This document shows positions 59,141 through 64,000 of a stretch of 64,000 nucleotides of DNA, in pieces. Below the pieces are notes generated by a model. The model ran no database searches and was not told where the DNA came from. It saw only the letters and a program-made list of their open reading frames with translations. Source of the stretch: CAZTDD01 sp964612675 (GTDB lineage: Bacteria; Hinthialibacterota; Hinthialibacteria; Hinthialibacterales; JAKPRU01); assembly GCA_964612675.1 (NCBI GenBank), contig CAZTDD010000002.1, forward strand, positions 124,001 to 188,000, given 5' to 3'. The stretch's first letter is position 1, and each line of letters opens with the position of its first letter. Both the position numbers and the translations under genes were made by a program.

Positions 59141-60427
59141 ATGGCTCGGTTTGTGGTCGAAGGTGGCAATCCATTGGGCGGGGAGTTTGTCCCCTCGGGA
59201 AATAAGAACGAGGCGCTGCCCGTGCTCAGTGCGTGCCTGATGACGCGTGAAGAAGTTCGTCTTCAAAATGTCCCGGATATCGGCGATGTCCGGAGTATGT
59301 TGATACTCCTGGAGGAGCTTGGTGCCGAGGTCGAGCGGATCAGTCCGCATGAACTCAAAATCCGTGCCCGGCATATCGCTGCGACCAGTCTGCCGAAAGA
59401 TCTGGCGCGTGGTATTCGGGGCTCGATCACGCTTGCCGCACCGCTGCTCTCGCGGTGCGGTCGTTCACAATTCCCGCAACCTGGAGGAGACCGGATCGGT
59501 CGACGGCGTCTGGACACACACCTTTTTGGTTTTCAGGAAATGGGGGTCCACTGTTCCGTTTCCGCTCATTCTTTTCATCTGTGGTGCGGCCATCGCCTGA
59601 AAGGGACCGACATTCTTCTGGACGAGGCCAGCGTTACCGCAACGGAGAACCTGGTCATGGCCGCCGCCCTGGCGGAAGGAACGACCGTTCTGCGAAATGC
59701 CGCGTGTGAACCGAGTGTTCAGCAGCTCTGTCGGTTCTTGAATGCTCTCGGGGCGCAGATCTCAGGGATCGGATCCAACGTGCTCACTATTCACGGCGTT
59801 GAGGAATTGGGCGGGACTTCTCATCGAATCGGAGCCGACTACATCGAAGTCGGCAGCATGATCGGTCTCGCGGCCGTGACCGGCAGCAACATCCTGATCC
59901 AAGATACAACATACGACGATCTCCGCATGATTCTCCATCATTTCAATCGCATGGGCATCAATGTCGAATTTGAGGGAACCGCGTTACGGGTACCTCCCAA
60001 CCAGGATCTTGAGGTGCGTCCGGATGTGATGAACGGATTGGCCAAAATCGACGATGCGCCTTGGCCGGGTTTTCCCGCCGACCTGACGAGCATTGCCGTT
60101 GTCGTTGCAACCCAGGCCAAAGGAACCGTCATGGTTTTCGAGAAGATGTATGAGAGCCGTCTCTTCTTTGTGGACCGTCTCATTGGGATGGGGGCCAATA
60201 TTATTCTGTGCGATCCACACCGCGCGGTCATCGTGGGGCAGACACAACTGCGGGGCAGCTCGATCTCCAGTCCCGATATTCGCGCGGGAATGGCGTTGTT
60301 AATCGCTTCCCTTTGCGCCGAGGGACAAAGCGTGATTCAAAACATCGAGCAGATCGACCGTGGCTATGAGTCTCTCGACCAACGCCTCAAAGCCCTCGGT
60401 GCCAATATTGAGAGAGAAGAAGACTGA
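59141..60427 (+). CDS. murA: MurA-family UDP-GlcNAc 1-carboxyvinyltransferase with Asp in place of catalytic Cys
   Basis: The ATG at 59141 follows GGGAGGTTGTGCA, so I reject the longer frame. The 428-residue product matches MurA throughout: VEGGNPLGGEFVPSGNKNEALPVLSACL with catalytic Lys22, RGSITLAAPLLSRCG, VTATENLVMAAALAEGTTVLRNAACEPSV, IEVGSMIGLAAVTGSN, PWPGFPADLTSI, FEKMYESRLFFVDRLIGMGA and IEQIDRGYESLDQRLKALGANIE. The loop that reads PGGCxIGxRPVDLH in E. coli reads PGGDRIGRRRLDTH here, with Asp117 where Cys115 sits. The same change in Mycobacterium and Chlamydia keeps activity and gives fosfomycin resistance. It catalyses the first committed step of peptidoglycan synthesis. A second MurA elsewhere in the genome cannot be excluded. 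Confidence 0.93.
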   Translation: MARFVVEGGNPLGGEFVPSGNKNEALPVLSACLMTREEVRLQNVPDIGDVRSMLILLEELGAEVERISPHELKIRARHIAATSLPKDLARGIRGSITLAAPLLSRCGRSQFPQPGGDRIGRRRLDTHLFGFQEMGVHCSVSAHSFHLWCGHRLKGTDILLDEASVTATENLVMAAALAEGTTVLRNAACEPSVQQLCRFLNALGAQISGIGSNVLTIHGVEELGGTSHRIGADYIEVGSMIGLAAVTGSNILIQDTTYDDLRMILHHFNRMGINVEFEGTALRVPPNQDLEVRPDVMNGLAKIDDAPWPGFPADLTSIAVVVATQAKGTVMVFEKMYESRLFFVDRLIGMGANIILCDPHRAVIVGQTQLRGSSISSPDIRAGMALLIASLCAEGQSVIQNIEQIDRGYESLDQRLKALGANIEREED

Positions 60428-60514
60428 AAGGCCGTCACTTATCACTCATGCCTCGCCACCGTGCGGCTCGATATGTTATGCTTGTGTGTCCATCACCGCT
60501 GCATGGAGGCTTCT

Positions 60515-63367
60515 ATGAGGTGGATTGGCTTTCTGCTGGCATTTTTGCTGGTGGTTAGTGGGGTGTCTGCAGTAGATCAGGCGGAAATCCTCTATCTGTA
60601 CGAACGCATGCCGGAGCCGGTTCGATTTGCGGCACTCGAACTGGAGGAGATTTTACGGAACAAGGGCTTCATCGTTACCCTGCGCGATGTCCACGGTCCG
60701 AGTCCCGCCGACGAGGTATTCCGAGTGACCGTCGGAGACCTGATGGGGAGCCCGCAGCTGCCGCAACATCCTCTCGCGGCCGACCCGAGAGTACGTTCCG
60801 CTTCCCAGGGGAGTTTCGAAATCCGTGTCCGCAAATCCGGGGCGAGCGCAGAAGTCGTGGTGATCGGTACCGACGCAGCCGGGGCCATGTACGGGCTGCT
60901 TGACGTGGCGGAGAAGATCGACGATCAGGGAACGGCGGACGCTCCCCATCGCGCGATCCGGGACGGTGTTCACCAACCGTTTCTCAGCGTTCGCGGCGCC
61001 CAGGTTCTGATTCGCCGTCATGCTCTGCTGGATCCCTGGTCTTGGTTTTACTCGGAGGAGTTCTGGCAAGGTTTCCTCGATCGACTGGCCCGCGCGCGAT
61101 TCAACCTGCTTGATCTTCACGGCGTTTACGACATTGTCACCACCCGAACGTACAATATTCTGCCTTATTTCACTTTTGTGCCTTCCTTCCCGGACGTAGG
61201 CCTTGGCGAATTGCAGGCGGAACAGAACGCTCTCATGCTTGAGAGGATTGCAGAGCTTGCGAGGAGGAGGGGAATCCGTGTTTTCGTTGTCTCTTACCAA
61301 GCTTCCTGGTCCATACCGGACCGGCCTCCACCGAACAGAGAAGAGACCGAACAGAATTTGGGCGAATATACAACTCTCGCATGGGAGCAATTGCTCGAAC
61401 GCTGCCCCGACGTAAACGGTTTCGGTGTGCGTGTCGGCGAATCGGGGCGCGGCGTGTTGTTCTATAAACGATATGTCGTCCCCGTGCTCAACCGCAGCGA
61501 GTCAAATCACCCGCTTGTTTTGCGAAGTTGGCTTTTGTCCAAAGAAGACATTCATACCATCGGCGAAGACCACAAAGGGGCCTTCGCCGTCGAGGTGAAA
61601 TTCAACGGCGACTTTCTCGGTCTACCGTATCAGGTCACCGGCGGCCGAGTTTCTGAATGGCCGGAATACACGTATCGGGACCTACTCTCTTACCCAAGAG
61701 AATACGATGTGATTTTCGACGTACGCGCCGGCGGCGATCACCGGGTTTTCCCATGGGTGGACATTGACTCGGTTCGGCGTACTGTTGAAATGTGCCGATT
61801 GGGCGGCGCTTTCGGGATGTCGCTACAACCCATTGGCGCTTACGGCGCGGTATCGGACACGTTTTCCAACACGGTATACGAGAACCTCGCGTATTGGACA
61901 TGGACCTACGAGCGAGATTGGTTCTGGTGGACGGTTTGGGGACGTCTGGCTTACCAGCCGGACTTGCCGCGAGAGATATTCGAGTACCATTTTCAGCGGC
62001 ACTTTCCTTTCCTACCTCCGACTTACGTACGTTCGACTTTGCAGGCGCTCGAAGGGGCTTCGAAGGTTGTCCCCGCGATTTACGCTACCAGCTGTCTCGG
62101 TCCGGACCGTCGCAACATGGCTCCGGAACTTGAAACGGCGGCAACCGTGGCGGACCTCTACGAAGCCGTCACCCCGTTCGATAACACCATCACGCAAAGC
62201 ATCTACGAGTTATCGACGCACGAGGCGGAGGGGACGCCGTCCGGCAAACAGTCCCCCATTCGTATCTTGGAACGAGCGGTTAACGCGGCGGAGCGCGCGG
62301 TGGGCTCGTTTATCGAGGTAATGGAACTTCGTCCGCCGCCCACGATCGGTAGCGCGGATGTTCGGGTTACACCGCTTGAGAGGAGGCGTTGGAAAGAACT
62401 CGCCGCGCGACAGCTGGACGTCGAGGCGCTTCAATACCTTGGCCGGTATCATCTGGCGAAAAACCGCAGCGCCCATAATCTGGGGCTGTATCGTTTGACA
62501 GGGAGTTATCGCCATCTGTTGACCGCAGATGAACTTGTCCGCTCATCAAGCCATGAATGGATGGCCCTGACGGGAGTGAGCGAGCGAAGATACCGGCCTT
62601 TCCCGGACACGCTCCGGATGCGGACGACTCAATTTCATTGGCTTGATCAGATTCCCGAGTTGGATGAAGACCGCCGTGGCATCGATCAGGATCTGGCTGA
62701 CTGGAAAAAACTGGCGAGAAGCCTGGAATGGCGTCCGTCCTTCGGCCATGTGCCGCCCGGCAAATCGCCTCCCGGTGAGCCACTGACTCTCTATTTGAGC
62801 ATTCCCAGCACCGTTCCCGTAAAGGGCCTCAGAATGAGATATCGAAACAGCGTCGGACAGGGCGGGCTTATTGACGCGCAGAAATCGGATATCCCCGACA
62901 CCTATCGTGTCGATATCCCCGGCGAAGCCCTAACCGAAGGACTTTTCGAGTATTTCTTCTCAGGAGAGATCGGGGGACATCTTCTCGATTCGAAGTCTTT
63001 GATGAGTGGCCGATACTATCGATTGTATGTTACCCGCGATGAAGAACCGCCGCGAATTATCCGGCTGCAGGAACAGATAACGGAAGAGCACGACAACTTG
63101 GTGGTGGTATTCGATATCTCCGACTCTTCAGGAATCGGCAAAGTCCGCCTCTGGTGGAAGCCGTTTCCGGCAAGTGCGACCTGGGAGACAGTCGTCCTAT
63201 CGGGTAAAGCGACGACATTCGCGGGCAACGTTCCTCTTACGCCGGAAGGAGCGATGTATTTTGTCGAGGCGATCGACACGGTTGGAAACGCCACGACTCT
63301 CCCCAATCCGGATTTTGAGACGCCCTTCTGGATCATCGAGCCGTGGCAGGCTGCGAAACAAGAGTGA
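60515..63367 (+). CDS. Secreted GH20/GH67-like large glycoside-hydrolase-type protein
   Basis: The ATG at 60515 (MRWIGFLLAFLLVVSGVSA) follows GGAGGCTTCT and gives a 950-residue protein with a signal peptide. Residues 25-140 look like the alpha/beta N-terminal domain found before GH20/GH67 barrels (ILYLYERMPEPVRFAALELEEILRNKGF, VVVIGTDAAGAMYGLLDVAEKI). A TIM-barrel region follows (FLDRLARARFNLLDLHGVYD, ARRRGIRVFVVSYQ, VNGFGVRVGESGRG, YDVIFDVRAGGDHRVFPW). The end is helices and two Ig-like beta domains (LTLYLSIPSTVPVKGLRMRYRN, DNLVVVFDISDSSGIGKVRLWWKP). An alpha-glucuronidase-like role is possible and would fit the glucuronokinase-like gene 3 kb away, but the catalytic residues are not identified. 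Confidence 0.7.
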   Translation: MRWIGFLLAFLLVVSGVSAVDQAEILYLYERMPEPVRFAALELEEILRNKGFIVTLRDVHGPSPADEVFRVTVGDLMGSPQLPQHPLAADPRVRSASQGSFEIRVRKSGASAEVVVIGTDAAGAMYGLLDVAEKIDDQGTADAPHRAIRDGVHQPFLSVRGAQVLIRRHALLDPWSWFYSEEFWQGFLDRLARARFNLLDLHGVYDIVTTRTYNILPYFTFVPSFPDVGLGELQAEQNALMLERIAELARRRGIRVFVVSYQASWSIPDRPPPNREETEQNLGEYTTLAWEQLLERCPDVNGFGVRVGESGRGVLFYKRYVVPVLNRSESNHPLVLRSWLLSKEDIHTIGEDHKGAFAVEVKFNGDFLGLPYQVTGGRVSEWPEYTYRDLLSYPREYDVIFDVRAGGDHRVFPWVDIDSVRRTVEMCRLGGAFGMSLQPIGAYGAVSDTFSNTVYENLAYWTWTYERDWFWWTVWGRLAYQPDLPREIFEYHFQRHFPFLPPTYVRSTLQALEGASKVVPAIYATSCLGPDRRNMAPELETAATVADLYEAVTPFDNTITQSIYELSTHEAEGTPSGKQSPIRILERAVNAAERAVGSFIEVMELRPPPTIGSADVRVTPLERRRWKELAARQLDVEALQYLGRYHLAKNRSAHNLGLYRLTGSYRHLLTADELVRSSSHEWMALTGVSERRYRPFPDTLRMRTTQFHWLDQIPELDEDRRGIDQDLADWKKLARSLEWRPSFGHVPPGKSPPGEPLTLYLSIPSTVPVKGLRMRYRNSVGQGGLIDAQKSDIPDTYRVDIPGEALTEGLFEYFFSGEIGGHLLDSKSLMSGRYYRLYVTRDEEPPRIIRLQEQITEEHDNLVVVFDISDSSGIGKVRLWWKPFPASATWETVVLSGKATTFAGNVPLTPEGAMYFVEAIDTVGNATTLPNPDFETPFWIIEPWQAAKQE

Positions 63368-63398
63368 ATACCGCCGGATCGGCTAACTGAGATACCTC

Positions 63399-64000
63399 TC
63401 AGAACTTCCCGTCGCGGGCCTCAAAATGAGTCGGTTTGTTTAACGTTGCACCGTCTGTCAGCACCCAATAGGCCGCCCATTCCACTACCTGTTCCAGCGG
63501 CACGGTCGGGTAGCCAAACAATTTGTGCGATTCCGCCGCATTGCTCAACAGCGCGGTGTCGGATTCCGTTCCTTCAAAAACAGGCTCACGGTCCATTAAT
63601 TCGCCGAGCCGAGTTGCCAGCCACCGGATGGACATCGTCTCCGGGCCGGTAATGTTCAACACTCGCGGGGGCGATTGGCACAGACCGAATGACCGGATGA
63701 CACGGGCGTTTGCGTCACCCTGCCAGATAACATTTGCATTTCCCATGGCTAGATCGATCGGGATCCCGGCATGAACCTTCTGCGCGATGTCAATCACGAT
63801 GCCGTACCGGAGCTCAATCGCGTAGTTCAACCGGAATATCAGAGCTTTCGTTCCGTACTGACGGGAATAATGCTCGAACATCCGTTCACGTCCGAGGCAG
63901 GATTGAGCGTATTCGCCTACAGGCGCCGGTGTCGTTTGTTCCGTCGGGCCGCCGGATTCGACCGGGGTGAATGGATAGATATTTCCGGACGAGAAAGCAA
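63399..64000 (-). CDS. NAD-dependent epimerase/dehydratase, 5' part cut by window edge
   Basis: The frame is open to the window edge, so the N-terminus with the nucleotide-binding glycines is missing. The visible about 200 residues read FSSGNIYPFTPVESGGPTE, VGEYAQSCLGRERMFEHYSRQYGTKALIFRLNYA, MGNANVIWQGDANA, VLNITGPETMSIRWLATRLGELM and ESDTALLSNAAESHKLFGYP. This is an extended-SDR sugar epimerase-like protein. The normal YxxxK catalytic pair appears as Y-A-Q-S-C, so the Lys is a Cys. Function is unknown. It is convergent with the GH-like gene, 31 bp apart. Confidence 0.85.
   Translation of the reverse strand, partial: AFSSGNIYPFTPVESGGPTEQTTPAPVGEYAQSCLGRERMFEHYSRQYGTKALIFRLNYAIELRYGIVIDIAQKVHAGIPIDLAMGNANVIWQGDANARVIRSFGLCQSPPRVLNITGPETMSIRWLATRLGELMDREPVFEGTESDTALLSNAAESHKLFGYPTVPLEQVVEWAAYWVLTDGATLNKPTHFEARDGKF

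Overview
The window is a 64 kb stretch of bacterial chromosome with moderate to high GC content (my impression, not computed). It carries about 55 genes on both strands. The gene content suggests a free-living Gram-negative heterotroph with a saccharolytic, sulfatase-rich lifestyle. Such bacteria include the Planctomycetes/Verrucomicrobia-like lineages and candidate phyla such as Hydrogenedentota, Sumerlaeota or Poribacteria. The evidence is Tat-exported Gfo/Idh oxidoreductases, ThuA, exported RraA-like and CinA-like proteins, sulfatases, secreted TIM-barrel proteins, a C25 (gingipain-type) peptidase and many TPR proteins. No rRNA or tRNA gene was found, so this placement is inference only.

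Layout. 1-9.9 kb: carbohydrate-type accessory genes (DUF5107 fragment, exported CinA-like protein, two secreted TIM-barrel proteins, a Tat sulfatase, and an exported Gfo/Idh-RraA pair). 9.9-14.5 kb: methyltransferase, YqeK-type phosphohydrolase and a large TPR lipoprotein. 14.7-18.8 kb: prepilin peptidase, neuA and neuC joined by ATGA overlaps, then a GT2 glycosyltransferase and a TPR lipoprotein. 18.8-25.6 kb: housekeeping and signalling genes (prmC, prfA, DksA-like, GT39, RicT, STAS), an orphan EutN/CcmL microcompartment vertex protein and cysteine synthase. 25.6-29.6 kb: two copies of a 187-188 bp MITE flank a C45 acylase-like gene, a GIY-YIG protein and two paralogous zinc-ribbon proteins. 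29.6-38 kb: GH-like protein, Gfo/Idh-ThuA pair, FolK, a third zinc-ribbon protein, class II aldolase, STAS and a sialidase-like BNR protein. 38-46 kb: TrkH, siroheme synthase, lipoprotein sulfatase, CgeB-like glycosyltransferase and SucC. 46-53.7 kb: an apparent operon of C25 peptidase, TPR, miaA, hfq and hflX. 53.8-64 kb: a LamG protein, a two-gene TIR operon with its own promoter, a glucuronokinase-like GHMP kinase with a 21-bp repeat array at its 3' end, a TPR protein, MurA with Asp in place of the catalytic Cys, a GH67/GH20-like secreted protein and a partial sugar epimerase.

Intergenic spaces are rich in dispersed inverted repeats. One family has an arm of about 27 bp (GGGAGGGCGAAGCTCC type), and there are several shorter hairpin families. 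The most notable items are the MITE pair with exact 5-bp target duplications, the TIR-TIR operon, the orphan BMC vertex gene, the heptad array reachable by a -1 slip at C CCA AAA, the MurA Cys-to-Asp change, and three lineage-type double-zinc-ribbon proteins.
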